From positions 248,001 through 312,000 of the forward strand of contig JAUHWG010000007.1 in NCBI GenBank assembly GCA_030424595.1: DNA of 64,000 bases, read 5' to 3'. The stretch's first letter is position 1. The number at the start of each line of letters is the position of its first letter. Positions 51,858 through 60,581 of this stretch are shown here, piece after piece. The notes beneath the pieces were generated by a model. It ran no database searches and was not told the origin of the DNA. It saw only the letters and a program-made list of their open reading frames with translations. The position numbers and the translations under genes are program-made. Source of the stretch: Polyangia bacterium. Its GTDB lineage: Bacteria > Myxococcota_A > Polyangia > Nannocystales > Nannocystaceae.

Positions 51858-53609
51858 GTGCCAGATCTCTTCGCTCCGCTCACTGTCGCCCGTCGACCCC
51901 CCGGGGTCGAGCGCGTCGCACAATCCATGGTCCGGTGGCTCGTCGACGCCGGCGTCGACACGTTCTTTGGGATCCCGGGGGGGCCGATCATCTCGGCCTT
52001 TCATCGGGTCCTGCTGCACCCTGGCGCTCGCCTGATCGAACCGCGACACGAGACCGGCGCTGCGTTTGAGGCGATGGGCTACCACCGAGCGACCGGTCGC
52101 ACGCCTGGCCTGCTGGTCACCGCCGGTCCGGGGATCACAAACGCTGTCACAGGCATCTGCGCGGCCCTCGCGGAGCGGGTGCCGATGATCATTCTCTGCG
52201 GTGACGTGGCGAGCGATGGCCGCCGCCTGACCCAAGATCTCAGCGCCCAGGGTCGCGGAGGGATCGCCGACCTCCTCGGGCCGATCACCCGCGCGGTGAG
52301 GCGAGTCGACCGACCCGAGGCGGCGCTGAGCGAGCTTCGTGTGGCCCTACGCGCAGCTCTCGACCCGCGGCGCCCGGGGCCTGCGGTGGTCATCCTCCCC
52401 GTCGATCGGGCGGACGTCACCGCCCCCGCGCCCCGGGCGGAGGCGATCATCTCCGCGTCTCCTATCGTCCGCCCTCCCGAGGATGCGCTCGTCGACGAGG
52501 TGCTGGTGCGGCTCAAGGCCGCGGAGCGCCCGCTCCTGGTGCTGGGCGGTGGATGTCGTGGTCACGAGATCGAGCTGCGCGCGCTCGTGGAGGCGCTCGG
52601 CGTCCCCTTTGTGACCACTCCCCAGGCGAAGGGGCTGGTCTCCGAGGAGCACCCCCTGAGCCTGCGGACGTGCGGCATGTCGGCGTCGCATTGGGCCCGC
52701 CGATACTGCGCCGCGAAGACCGACGTCGCCCTCGTCATGGGCGCGGACCTCGACGACGCGAGCACAGCCGGGACCCCTGTCGTCAGCCCCGACGGTGCGG
52801 TGCTCCACGTCGACACCGACCCGAGCGTCTTCGCCCGCAACTTCCCCACCGCGCTGGCGATCGATCATCCGCTGGAGTCCTTCGCCCGGGCGCTCTGCGC
52901 TCGATCGCCCGGGCAGGGTCTGCCGCGCGACGGTATCGCCCTCCTCGGCGACGCGAAGGAGCGCTCCGCCTTCGATCATCCCAAGTTCAGGACGGATGCA
53001 TCGCGGCCGATCGCGCCCCACCGAGCGATCGCCGATCTCGAGGCGGCCGCCCGCCCCTCGGATCGCTTCGTCTCGGACATCGGTGAGCACATGCTCTTCG
53101 CGCTCCATTACTCCACGGCGACCGATCCCGACAGGTTCACGATCCACCTCGGCCTGGGATCGATGGGCTCGGGGATCGGATCGGCGATCGGCCTCGCGCT
53201 CGGCGATCCCTCGCGGCGGGTCATCTGCGTCTGCGGCGACGGCGGGATGCAGATGACCGGCCATGAGCTGCTCGTCGCCCTTGAGCACCAGCTGCCGGTG
53301 ATCTTCGCGGTGTTCAACGATGCCCGCTACAACATGGTCTACCACGGCTATCGCCTGACCCATGATCGCGTCGAGCCCTGGTCGACGCCGATGATCGACT
53401 TCGTCGGCTGGGCGCGCTCGCTCGGCGCCAAGGGCCACCTTATCCAAGATCCAGGCCAGATCACCGCGGCGCTGCTCGACGACCTCAGCGCCTCGGGGCC
53501 GGCGGTGCTCGACATTCGCCAGGCCCGCGACACCCGGATCGCCGGCGACGGTCGCATTGAGGCTCTACGACAGATGTCCTTTGGAACAGAGAGTGAGAAC
53601 GTGCGATGA
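51858..53609 (+). CDS. Thiamine-diphosphate-dependent enzyme (acetolactate synthase-like)
   Basis: 583 residues with the three-domain ThDP fold. The catalytic Glu is in EPRHETGAAFEAMGYHRATG; the cofactor/metal motif GDGGMQMTGHELLVALEHQLPVIFAVFND (GDG...N, shown in parts) is near residue 460. Relatives decarboxylate 2-oxoacids or form acyloins (alpha-hydroxyketones). The substrate loop NMVYHGYRLT differs from housekeeping acetolactate synthases. Its stop overlaps the ketosynthase start by 4 bp (ATGA), so the two are translationally coupled. Likely the first gene of an operon under the divergent LuxR gene. Confidence 0.88.
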   Translation: MPDLFAPLTVARRPPGVERVAQSMVRWLVDAGVDTFFGIPGGPIISAFHRVLLHPGARLIEPRHETGAAFEAMGYHRATGRTPGLLVTAGPGITNAVTGICAALAERVPMIILCGDVASDGRRLTQDLSAQGRGGIADLLGPITRAVRRVDRPEAALSELRVALRAALDPRRPGPAVVILPVDRADVTAPAPRAEAIISASPIVRPPEDALVDEVLVRLKAAERPLLVLGGGCRGHEIELRALVEALGVPFVTTPQAKGLVSEEHPLSLRTCGMSASHWARRYCAAKTDVALVMGADLDDASTAGTPVVSPDGAVLHVDTDPSVFARNFPTALAIDHPLESFARALCARSPGQGLPRDGIALLGDAKERSAFDHPKFRTDASRPIAPHRAIADLEAAARPSDRFVSDIGEHMLFALHYSTATDPDRFTIHLGLGSMGSGIGSAIGLALGDPSRRVICVCGDGGMQMTGHELLVALEHQLPVIFAVFNDARYNMVYHGYRLTHDRVEPWSTPMIDFVGWARSLGAKGHLIQDPGQITAALLDDLSASGPAVLDIRQARDTRIAGDGRIEALRQMSFGTESENVR

Positions 53610-54703
53610 TCCGCGATATTGGCGTGTTAGGGATCGGTCTCTGGGGGGCCGAGCCGATCACCAACGAGGTGTTCGGCGCAGAGTTTCAGCGCAGCGCAGC
53701 CACCAGCGATCCGTACCGAGGCCGCCGGGGTGATGACGGGATCGTCCGCGTCGCCGGGGCCGAGCTGGTGCCGGGCAAACACGACCGCGCGATCGCGGCG
53801 GTCGAGCACAGCTTTTCGGACCCCTACCGCGGCGCCCGACGACGGCGCTGGTTCCCGCCGGATATGCCGGTCTCCGACGCTGAGGTCGCGGCGGCGAAGA
53901 GCGCCCTCGCCGACGCTGGCCTGGGGATCGAGGACATCGACGCGATCCTCGTCCACTCCTTCTTGCCGGACGGGCTGAGCCCGAAGAACAGCCCCCTCGT
54001 CGCCCACAAGCTCGGCTTTCGCGGCGGGCTCGCGCTCGAGGTCGACAGCGTCTGCAACTCCGCGCTCTCGCACATGATGCTCGGCGCCAGCCTGATCGCC
54101 TCGGGGCAGGCGCGGCGTGTGCTCTGCGTCCAGTCGATCGCCTACTCTCGCCTGCGCGACGAGAGGGCCTCGGCGACCGTCTTTGAGGCCGACATGGCCG
54201 GGGCCTACGTCCTCGGCCCAGTCCCCGGGGCGCAGATGGCCTTCTCGTGGCGGACCGCGGGGGAGCTCCACGCCGCGATCTCGCTCGGCTGGCGGCGGCC
54301 GACCGGCACCCCCCAGCCGCCCTATTGGCAGGGCACCGGCGAGCGTCTGCTGATCAGCTTTGACCGCGAGCTGCAGGGGCTCGTCAACGCCCAGGTCGCA
54401 GAGTACGCGACGCTCACCGCCGCCGAGGCGCTGGGGCGAGCGGGCTGGAGCATCGACGAGATCGAGCTCTTCGTCAGCCACCAGCCGATGAGCTGGTTCA
54501 CCGCGTACATGGAGGACACGCTCGGGCTCGCCGACGGCGTCGCCTTCTCGACCTTTGAGGAGTACGCGAACATCAACAGCTCGTCGGTGACCGCCTCTCT
54601 GTGCGAGGCCAAGCGCGCCGGACGTCTAGAGCGGGGGACTCGCGCGCTCATCTACTGCCCGGCGGCGGGCTACACCTACGGATCGGTGGCCCTGCGATGG
54701 TGA
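53606..54703 (+). CDS. KAS III-type beta-ketoacyl synthase (FabH-like)
   Basis: 365 residues, thiolase fold. The Cys-His-Asn triad is visible: DSVCNSALSHM, FVSHQPMSW and NINSSSVTASL. At 365 residues it is longer than housekeeping FabH because of an N-terminal region (~30-90) that contains a repeated DPYRG motif. Stand-alone KAS III enzymes of this type often join or transfer acyl groups in secondary metabolism. It overlaps the ThDP gene (ATGA) and the VOC gene, so it is probably part of one operon with them. Confidence 0.87.
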   Translation: MIRDIGVLGIGLWGAEPITNEVFGAEFQRSAATSDPYRGRRGDDGIVRVAGAELVPGKHDRAIAAVEHSFSDPYRGARRRRWFPPDMPVSDAEVAAAKSALADAGLGIEDIDAILVHSFLPDGLSPKNSPLVAHKLGFRGGLALEVDSVCNSALSHMMLGASLIASGQARRVLCVQSIAYSRLRDERASATVFEADMAGAYVLGPVPGAQMAFSWRTAGELHAAISLGWRRPTGTPQPPYWQGTGERLLISFDRELQGLVNAQVAEYATLTAAEALGRAGWSIDEIELFVSHQPMSWFTAYMEDTLGLADGVAFSTFEEYANINSSSVTASLCEAKRAGRLERGTRALIYCPAAGYTYGSVALRW

Positions 54704-55167
54704 TGTCAGAGCTGGAGCTCGACCACATCACCGCGATCGTCAGCGACGCCGAAGGGGCCGCCGATGCGCTCTCACGACTCCTCGGCACCGCGGTCTGCGG
54801 CGAGATCAACACCCCGAGCATGACGATCCGGACCCTCCGGATCGGCGACTTGGAGCTGCACGTCAACGCCCCCGCGGGCCCCGGCCCGGTCCGCGATCAC
54901 TACGATCGCCACGGCCCCTCGCTACACCACGTCGCGGTCCGGATCGACCATCTCGACACACGCCTGGTCGAGCTCGAACGCCGCGGCTTTCGTGCCCGCG
55001 GACGCCCCGTCGAGACCGCTCCCGGCGTCCGCGAGGTGTTCCTCGATCCGTTCACGACCGGCGGCCTGTGGATCCAGCTGGTCGAGCGAAGCCCGATAGA
55101 GACCGGAGGCACCGCGAGCTTTGACGCCGCGGCCGTCGACGCGCTCGCGCAGAGCGGTCAGCCCTGA
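54697..55167 (+). CDS. VOC-family (glyoxalase/epimerase-like) protein
   Basis: 156 residues. Two beta-alpha-beta3 halves with metal-ligand candidates: LDHITAIVSDAEGAADAL (His), PSLHHVAVRIDHLDTRLVELE (His) and LWIQLVE (Glu-type end). This is closest in feel to methylmalonyl-CoA epimerase-like VOC proteins. It overlaps the ketosynthase stop; starts at 54697 or 54703 are possible. In this context it may isomerise or rearrange the coupled product (inference). Confidence 0.82.
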   Translation: MVMSELELDHITAIVSDAEGAADALSRLLGTAVCGEINTPSMTIRTLRIGDLELHVNAPAGPGPVRDHYDRHGPSLHHVAVRIDHLDTRLVELERRGFRARGRPVETAPGVREVFLDPFTTGGLWIQLVERSPIETGGTASFDAAAVDALAQSGQP

Positions 55168-55210
55168 CCCGTCGACATCACTACCACCACACAGAACCGA
55201 GCGAGGCGTC

Positions 55211-56134
55211 ATGCGAACCACCGACGAGATCCTGCGTATCCTTCAGTCAACCCCTGCGACCGCGATCGACGGTGTCTCGGTCCACCGGATCGAGCACGAT
55301 GTTGAGGTCCCCGGCGGGCGCCTGCATATCGTCGAGCACACCTCGCCCGAGGTCTTGAGCCAGGAGCCCAGGCGCGCGCTCTGGCTCCTGCCGGGTCCGA
55401 TCGCGACAGGCAGCTTGTACACGATCCCGCACCCTGGCTACCACGCCGCCGCGCCGCTCCTCGCCGCGGGCATCTCCTGTGTCACGGTCGACCTCCTCGG
55501 CACCGGCGCGAGCTCTCCCGTGACCGACGGCCGGGCTGCGACCGTGGCCGCGCAGACCCAGGCGATCGCGGCTGCGATCACCGCGTACTCCCGGGCTCGC
55601 GGGACACCCAAGGTCGACCTCCTCGGCGAGAGCTGGGGCGGCGCGATCGCGTCGCAGCTCGCCGCCGACGCCGATCGGATCCGCAGCTGCATCATCGTCT
55701 CGGCCGCCTTTCGCACGCCTACGCCCGCGCTCGACGTGGCCGCCCGCGCGCCGCACATGCGCGGCGTGCTCGACTCGATCCCCGACGGTCACCTGCCGAT
55801 CGGCCTCGAGATCTGGGGGCCTCTGCTCGCCCCGTGCCCGCCCGCGGTGCGCGAGTGGGCGACGGCGAACCAGCTCGGACGTTGCCCCAGCGCGCCGATG
55901 TACGCCGTCCTCGACCTGCCATACTTCGATCCCTCCGTCGCCCGCGTCCCCGGCCTCATCATCCGTGGCGACGAAGATCCGATGGTCTCGGCCGAGGACT
56001 CCGAGGAGCTAGGCGCCTCGTACGGTACCTCCGGCGCGCGGGTGGTCCACCTCGCGAAGGCCGGCCATATCCCCAGGATCGAAGAGGCGCGGCGCCTGGC
56101 GTTCTGGTCGACCGTGCTCGAGTTCCTCCGCTGA
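55211..56134 (+). CDS. Alpha/beta hydrolase
   Basis: 307 residues. Nucleophile elbow GESWGG, acid in GDEDPMV and catalytic His in AGHIPRIEE. GAGG lies just before ATG 55211. The N-terminal cap region is short. It probably acts as an esterase, thioesterase or C-C hydrolase releasing the product of the preceding three genes (43 bp after the VOC gene); substrate unknown. Confidence 0.86.
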   Translation: MRTTDEILRILQSTPATAIDGVSVHRIEHDVEVPGGRLHIVEHTSPEVLSQEPRRALWLLPGPIATGSLYTIPHPGYHAAAPLLAAGISCVTVDLLGTGASSPVTDGRAATVAAQTQAIAAAITAYSRARGTPKVDLLGESWGGAIASQLAADADRIRSCIIVSAAFRTPTPALDVAARAPHMRGVLDSIPDGHLPIGLEIWGPLLAPCPPAVREWATANQLGRCPSAPMYAVLDLPYFDPSVARVPGLIIRGDEDPMVSAEDSEELGASYGTSGARVVHLAKAGHIPRIEEARRLAFWSTVLEFLR

Positions 56135-56439
56135 TCGGCGCTGCCTCGGCTTGGAGAGTCCGAGGTGAGCGCGGCCCCGCGAAGCCCCGCAGCTCGTCCC
56201 GGACGAAGTCGGGGAGGCGTGTGCGGCGACTTCTGGCCCGGCAACGTCCGCGAGCTTGAGCACGTCGTCGAGCGGTCGTGCTGCGTAGGCACATCGACGG
56301 CGAAGACTCGGGCCAGAGGATCCGCCCAGCCGATACTGTGTGGGGTCGGCGTCGCCTCGGGTAGGCCTTCGGGGAGACCAGTCTCGAAGGGCTTGGCCGC
56401 TGACCGGGCGCGACGACATCGACGGCCGCCGGCTCTCGC
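56135..56439. other. Intergenic stretch holding a remnant of a sigma-54 activator
   Basis: 305 bp. Apart from the WPGNVREL fragment at 56217-56283, nothing recognisable. Confidence 0.5.
56217..56283 (+). pseudogene. Fragment of an NtrC-type sigma-54 activator
   Basis: The + strand reads GDFWPGNVRELEHVVERSC, the highly conserved end of the AAA+ domain of sigma-54-dependent activators (WPGNVREL). Neither the Walker motifs upstream nor a HTH downstream is present, so this is a short relic. Confidence 0.7.
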
Positions 56440-56568
56440 TCAGTGGCTGGGCGCGAAGATCAGCGCACGAACCAGAGGCCGCGCGAGCTCGTGGGCGACG
56501 CCGCGTTCGCGCAAGATCGGGTCGTAGGCCCAGACGACCTTGGGCGCGAGCCCGGTACAGCGGGGCAT
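56440..56568 (-). CDS. 42-residue small protein, translationally coupled to DUF4139 gene
   Basis: The ATG at 56568 is preceded at 8 nt by a perfect AGGAGG, which overlaps the stop codon of the upstream DUF4139 gene (CTAGGAGG). The product, MPRCTGLAPKVVWAYDPIL..., is 42 residues with one Cys, an amphipathic middle, a second helix (VAHELARPLVRALIFAP) and no signal peptide. Codons are GC3-rich, like real genes here. No family recognised. Context suggests co-expression with the DUF4139 lipoprotein. Confidence 0.6.
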   Translation of the reverse strand: MPRCTGLAPKVVWAYDPILRERGVAHELARPLVRALIFAPSH

Positions 56569-56576
56569 TGTCGGAT

Positions 56577-56582
56577 CCTCCT
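56577..56582 (-). promoter_or_regulatory. Shine-Dalgarno of the 42-residue gene, overlapping the upstream stop
   Basis: AGGAGG on the minus strand overlaps the TAG stop (56581-56583) of the DUF4139 gene, the arrangement expected for translational coupling. Confidence 0.7.
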
Positions 56583-58881
56583 AGCGCTCCGTCGTCGGCG
56601 CGCGGAAGTCGAAGTCCGAGAGCATGTCCTCGAGGGCGATCTTGGCCTCGAGGCGCTCGGAGTTGAGCGTGACGATCGATCGACCGAGGGTGTCCGCCTC
56701 GCGGGTGAACTCGTCGAGGCGCTTGCTCAGCTTCTTGCGGAGGGCGCCCGCGCGGCTGTCCTGCTTGATCGCGAGGAGGTTTTGCCGGGTCTCGTTGGCC
56801 CGGCGATCGAGCTCCGCCTGCTGTCTGCGCAGGCCGTCGATCTTGGTGTCGATCGCGCCTATCGCCGCGCGGCTGTCGACGATCGGCTGGAGGCGGGCGC
56901 GGTCCTCCGTGCTGAGCTTCGCCGACGACATCAGATCCTGGAGGAGCGCCTCGCTGCGGCTGTCCCACATCGTCACCTGGATCGTCGACGGGGTCTCTTC
57001 GATCACCTCGATCTCGGCCATCGCCTTGCCGGAGGCGATCGGCACCGGCACCAGATAGGCGCCGTCGAGGTCCTCGGTGCCGGCGGGGCGAGGGTTCAGG
57101 GTGTAGTCGTTGCCGGCGCGGGGGTGGCGGATGAGCACCTCCTTCGCGCCGGTGCCGGGCTGGAGGCGGAGCTCGTAGGTGGTCTTGCGCTGGGTGAAGC
57201 TCTCGGCCTCGAGCACCCCGCGGACGATCCGGACGAGCTTGAGCTCCTGGCCGCCGCTGCCCTGCGTCGATGTGACCGCGATGCCGGGCTCCACGGCGAA
57301 GGGGATCGTCGCGCTCGCGCCGGCGCCGACGACCTCGCTGAGGCCCTCGCCGACGAAGCTACCGCCGGAGTAGATGCTGATCGGCCCCGGCTCGAGCACG
57401 TACTCGCTCGTGTTCTTGAAGCGGACGACCCGGTAGGGGTTGGACTCGTAGCCCGTCCCGGCGCCGCCTGGCTTGAAGAGGAAGGTCTCCGAGGCCTCGA
57501 CCTCGGCGTTGAGCAGGGCGACCATCGTGCTCGTCCCGTCGGGCACCGTGACCCGCTCGCCCAGGTCGGTCTGCGTCAGCCCTGTGACCTGCTTGGTCCG
57601 CGCGGAGGCGGCCGTGCTCCTGCGCAGCGAGTCGAGGTCCAGCGAGGGCCCGTCGCTGGCCTCCCCGCTCCCCCACAGGTCCTTCATGCTCTCATTGTTG
57701 TCGGCGCGGAGGGATCCCAGGAGACCGGCCTGGGAGGCGATCTTGGCGGCCTGAGAGCGCTCCTCGTTGGGCTCAGGGCTGGGCATTCCACCGCCTCCAC
57801 CGCCTCCACCGCCGTACCCGGCGCTGCCCGACGCCTTGCGCTCGCGTCGCGAGCTCTTCTCGGCCTTCTTCGCGAGGAGCTCCTCTTCGGGCTCGTCCGC
57901 CTCCTCTTCCTCGTCGCTCAGGCGCTCCTGGAAGCTCGTCTCGCCTAGGGAGACCCGGGCCTGCTTGCGCGTACCTGCGCCGCTGAGGTCGCTGCGGTGG
58001 ATGTTGCGCGGCGTATGGAGGTCGTAGCGGAAGGCGATCGGGGCGCCCGAGGTGAGCGAGAGGCTGATCTGATCCCAGTCCTCGCCGCTCAGGTTGTCGA
58101 CCACGGCCCAGCCCTGGAGGAGCGCCGCGCCCTCGCCCCCCTTGGGGAGGACGACCCGGTAGGTCGGCTTCCAGATCGGCGCGGCGGCGACGTAGGAGAC
58201 CATCAGATCGTGGGAGCGGGCGTTGGTCAGGCGGATCTCGACGTCGACCTGCTGGAACATCCCCTCACCGGCGCTGGCGTCGAGGTTGCGGCCGAGCTGG
58301 ACCGCGAGATCACCGTTGTGGAGGGTGACGCCGGTGACCCGGCTGAGGCGGACGGTCCGCATCTTGTCGCCGGCGACGACGGTGATCTTGTTGTCCTGGG
58401 TGTCGCCCTCAGCCGTCGATCCGCGGGGGGTGCTGCGGTTTGGATCGGGCTCGTTGATCACCCGCTCGACCATCATCACCCGGCCCCGGACCTCACCCTC
58501 GCGGGAGGTGAGGGTGACCTCGGTCCCCCGCATCGAGTCGAGCACCGACGCCAGCGAGCCGCGGCCGGGGCCGAGGACCGCGAGGGCAGGGCTCGCCCAG
58601 CTCTGGGCGTCGAGGGGCATCGACACGCTCACGGCCTGGCCGTCGGCGTCGACGACCGTCAGGCTCTTGAGCAGATCGTCGACCTGATCCTTGCGCACGC
58701 GGATCCGGAGGACGTCGCCGTCGACCTCGCCCCTGCGCTCGAAGTAGCCGATCCCGTTGCGGTAGAGGACGACCCGGTCGAGGGCCAGCGACGCGTCGAC
58801 GACCCCGTAGGGCGAGCGAGGCTCGCCGCAGCAGGCGAGAAAGAGGGGGAGGATGAGGGCGAGGAGGGGGCGGCTCTTCAT
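56581..58881 (-). CDS. DUF4139-domain lipoprotein
   Basis: 766 residues. Signal peptide ILPLFLACCGEP with lipobox. The body is the DUF4139 family ([62 protein letters not shown]), related to mucoidy-inhibitor A proteins and of unknown function. A low-complexity linker in the middle has a Gly run (nine G) and Glu-rich patch; the C-terminal ~110 residues are a coiled-coil (IDTKIDGLRRQQAELDRRANE). Probably surface-anchored. A coupled 42-residue gene follows. Confidence 0.86.
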   Translation of the reverse strand: MKSRPLLALILPLFLACCGEPRSPYGVVDASLALDRVVLYRNGIGYFERRGEVDGDVLRIRVRKDQVDDLLKSLTVVDADGQAVSVSMPLDAQSWASPALAVLGPGRGSLASVLDSMRGTEVTLTSREGEVRGRVMMVERVINEPDPNRSTPRGSTAEGDTQDNKITVVAGDKMRTVRLSRVTGVTLHNGDLAVQLGRNLDASAGEGMFQQVDVEIRLTNARSHDLMVSYVAAAPIWKPTYRVVLPKGGEGAALLQGWAVVDNLSGEDWDQISLSLTSGAPIAFRYDLHTPRNIHRSDLSGAGTRKQARVSLGETSFQERLSDEEEEADEPEEELLAKKAEKSSRRERKASGSAGYGGGGGGGGGMPSPEPNEERSQAAKIASQAGLLGSLRADNNESMKDLWGSGEASDGPSLDLDSLRRSTAASARTKQVTGLTQTDLGERVTVPDGTSTMVALLNAEVEASETFLFKPGGAGTGYESNPYRVVRFKNTSEYVLEPGPISIYSGGSFVGEGLSEVVGAGASATIPFAVEPGIAVTSTQGSGGQELKLVRIVRGVLEAESFTQRKTTYELRLQPGTGAKEVLIRHPRAGNDYTLNPRPAGTEDLDGAYLVPVPIASGKAMAEIEVIEETPSTIQVTMWDSRSEALLQDLMSSAKLSTEDRARLQPIVDSRAAIGAIDTKIDGLRRQQAELDRRANETRQNLLAIKQDSRAGALRKKLSKRLDEFTREADTLGRSIVTLNSERLEAKIALEDMLSDFDFRAPTTER

Positions 58882-59735
58882 GGCGCGGGCGCAGGTCTTC
58901 AAGGGCGGAACTCGGCTCAGCCTACAGGTCTGGCCCGGCGCGGCGAAAGAATGATGCGTACCGCACGAAGACCGCGCACAGGAGGCCTCAGATCCGCGCT
59001 TCGGCGCGCCCAGACGGGTCGCAGCGGCCCATCCACCCGCGCTTCGGCGCTCCAGGGCGCAGCGCCGGGCCCTCCCGCCACGTGGAGGCGAGCCGCGGCC
59101 CCTCCGGCCGAGGGGCGGATCGAGAGCGAGGGGAGCGAGGCGAGTGAGGCGAGTGAGGCGAGGCGAGCGAGGTCCGCGATGGGGGCGGTTTGCGCGACGA
59201 GGGCCACACACGGGTTGTGTTGGCGCGTCCGGAAGAGCCGGAGGTTCGGGCCGAGCGTGAGGCGCAAGCGACCGGAGACTCGGACCGATCGTCGAGGCAC
59301 AAGCGGCGAGAACGCCGGGACGCTGGAGCGGCATGCAACGGACGAACTCGATGAGGTCGCGACGGCGGTGGGTCGAGAGAGCAGGGTGGGCGCAGCGGTT
59401 CGTAGGTCGGGGAAGGTCGGCGTTCCCAGGGCATGACGACGACGGGTCGACTGCGCCGCTGACGAGCTGCGAGCGGATTGCACGGTCGATCGAGGGGGAG
59501 CGTTTATGAGCCTGCTGGGCAGGGGAGAGGTTCACAGTGTCCTGAATCGCAGACATGGCCCCTATGTGTATTGATCGTCGGATCTTCGCACGCGAGTGCT
59601 GCCCACGGCGAGTCACCACGGCGTCTGTCAGAGTCTGTCGTTGGGTGTTGTCCGGAAATGAGGACAGATTGCCATGTGTTCTTTCCTTGATCCATCTCGG
59701 CAAATGTCCGTATCTTCTCGGCCCGACGGAGACCG
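58882..59735. other. Long intergenic region, no gene supported
   Basis: 854 bp. It includes a GCGAGTGAG-type low-complexity repeat (59128-59172) and a duplicated CCGCGCTTCGGCGC near 58993 and 59037. The last ~200 bp are distinctly AT-richer and probably hold the promoter of the next lipoprotein operon. Open frames exist on both strands but look non-coding. Confidence 0.5.
59687..59716 (+). promoter_or_regulatory. Candidate sigma-70-type promoter
   Basis: TTGATC (59687-59692), 18-bp spacer, TATCTT (59711-59716), about 20 bp before the lipoprotein start, in AT-richer DNA. Confidence 0.35.
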
Positions 59736-60566
59736 ATGATGGTGCAACGATGTGTGCGTGTGTTGGCCGCGCTATGCCTGGGGATCGTAGCCCAGGCGTG
59801 CGCGGGAGATGAGGCGGAGAGCGCTACTCAGGCGTCCTCAGAGAGCGCCGGGTCCTGTACGCCGGGGGTTCAGGGGTGCGCCTGCGGCTACGGAGGGGCC
59901 TGCGCTGTCGGCCTCTCCTGCGTCGACGATCGCTGTATCGACCCCGATTCGGGCGGGACCAGCGGTGGAGAGGGCAGCGAGAGCACGGGCGGCGAGAGCA
60001 GCGCGAGCACCTCCGGGACAGGGACGGGGAGCGCCTCGGCGACCGCTGGCACGGCGACCACGGCGACCACGGCGACCACGGCGACCACGGCGACCACGGC
60101 GACCACAGCGAGCGGCGGTGATAGTTCGGGCGAGGAGCTGTGTCTTGACAATGAGGAGTGTGCGGGCGATGCGGTCTGCGTCGACGGCGATTGCTGGCCT
60201 ATCGACGCGATCTACTTCACCGTCACGGTTGACCTCTTCGCCCCGCCGAGCTGTGACGACGGCTGGGGCGACGCCGAACTCTACTATGATTATTACGAGG
60301 GGGGAGAGTACATCAGCTCCTCCGCGGTGTCGGGCTGCCCTGGCGACTGGCCCGACGAAGAGGTCGTCTACGACCCGCTCTTCAGCTTTAAGCTGGAGTT
60401 TTGGGAGTCCGACGCGATCGATGATGATCTGATCACCTCGTTGTGCTGGAACGACGGGTCCTGCTTGCCGGTGCCCCATAGCGTGCTCCGATCGGGTCGC
60501 TGGGTCGGCTACGACGGCAGCGGCGACTACTACCTCGACCTTCGCTTTGAGCCGCTCCTGCCCTGA
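59736..60566 (+). CDS. Cys-rich lipoprotein with ATT-repeat linker
   Basis: 276 residues (ATG also at 59739). Signal ALCLGIVAQACAG with lipobox QAC. Two small Cys modules (CTPGVQGCACGYGGACAVGLSC; CLDNEECAGDAVCVDGDC in part) flank a ~55-residue Ser/Thr/Gly/Ala linker with a 9-bp tandem repeat. The C-terminal ~100 residues look like a C2-like beta-sandwich (IYFTVTVDLFAPPSCDD, YDYYEGGEYISSS, YLDLRFEPLL). Function unknown. Confidence 0.82.
   Translation: MMVQRCVRVLAALCLGIVAQACAGDEAESATQASSESAGSCTPGVQGCACGYGGACAVGLSCVDDRCIDPDSGGTSGGEGSESTGGESSASTSGTGTGSASATAGTATTATTATTATTATTATTASGGDSSGEELCLDNEECAGDAVCVDGDCWPIDAIYFTVTVDLFAPPSCDDGWGDAELYYDYYEGGEYISSSAVSGCPGDWPDEEVVYDPLFSFKLEFWESDAIDDDLITSLCWNDGSCLPVPHSVLRSGRWVGYDGSGDYYLDLRFEPLLP
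60051..60104. repeat. 9-bp in-frame tandem repeat, 6 units
   Basis: Six perfect ACGGCGACC units encode the Thr/Ala linker (ATT repeats) of the lipoprotein. Confidence 0.95.
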
Positions 60567-60581
60567 GACGGAGAATTGCCG

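Noticed and set aside
58917..59483. 188-codon minus frame in the 854-bp gap
   Set aside because: Arg/Ser/Pro-rich without bias or motifs; interrupted by low-complexity repeats.
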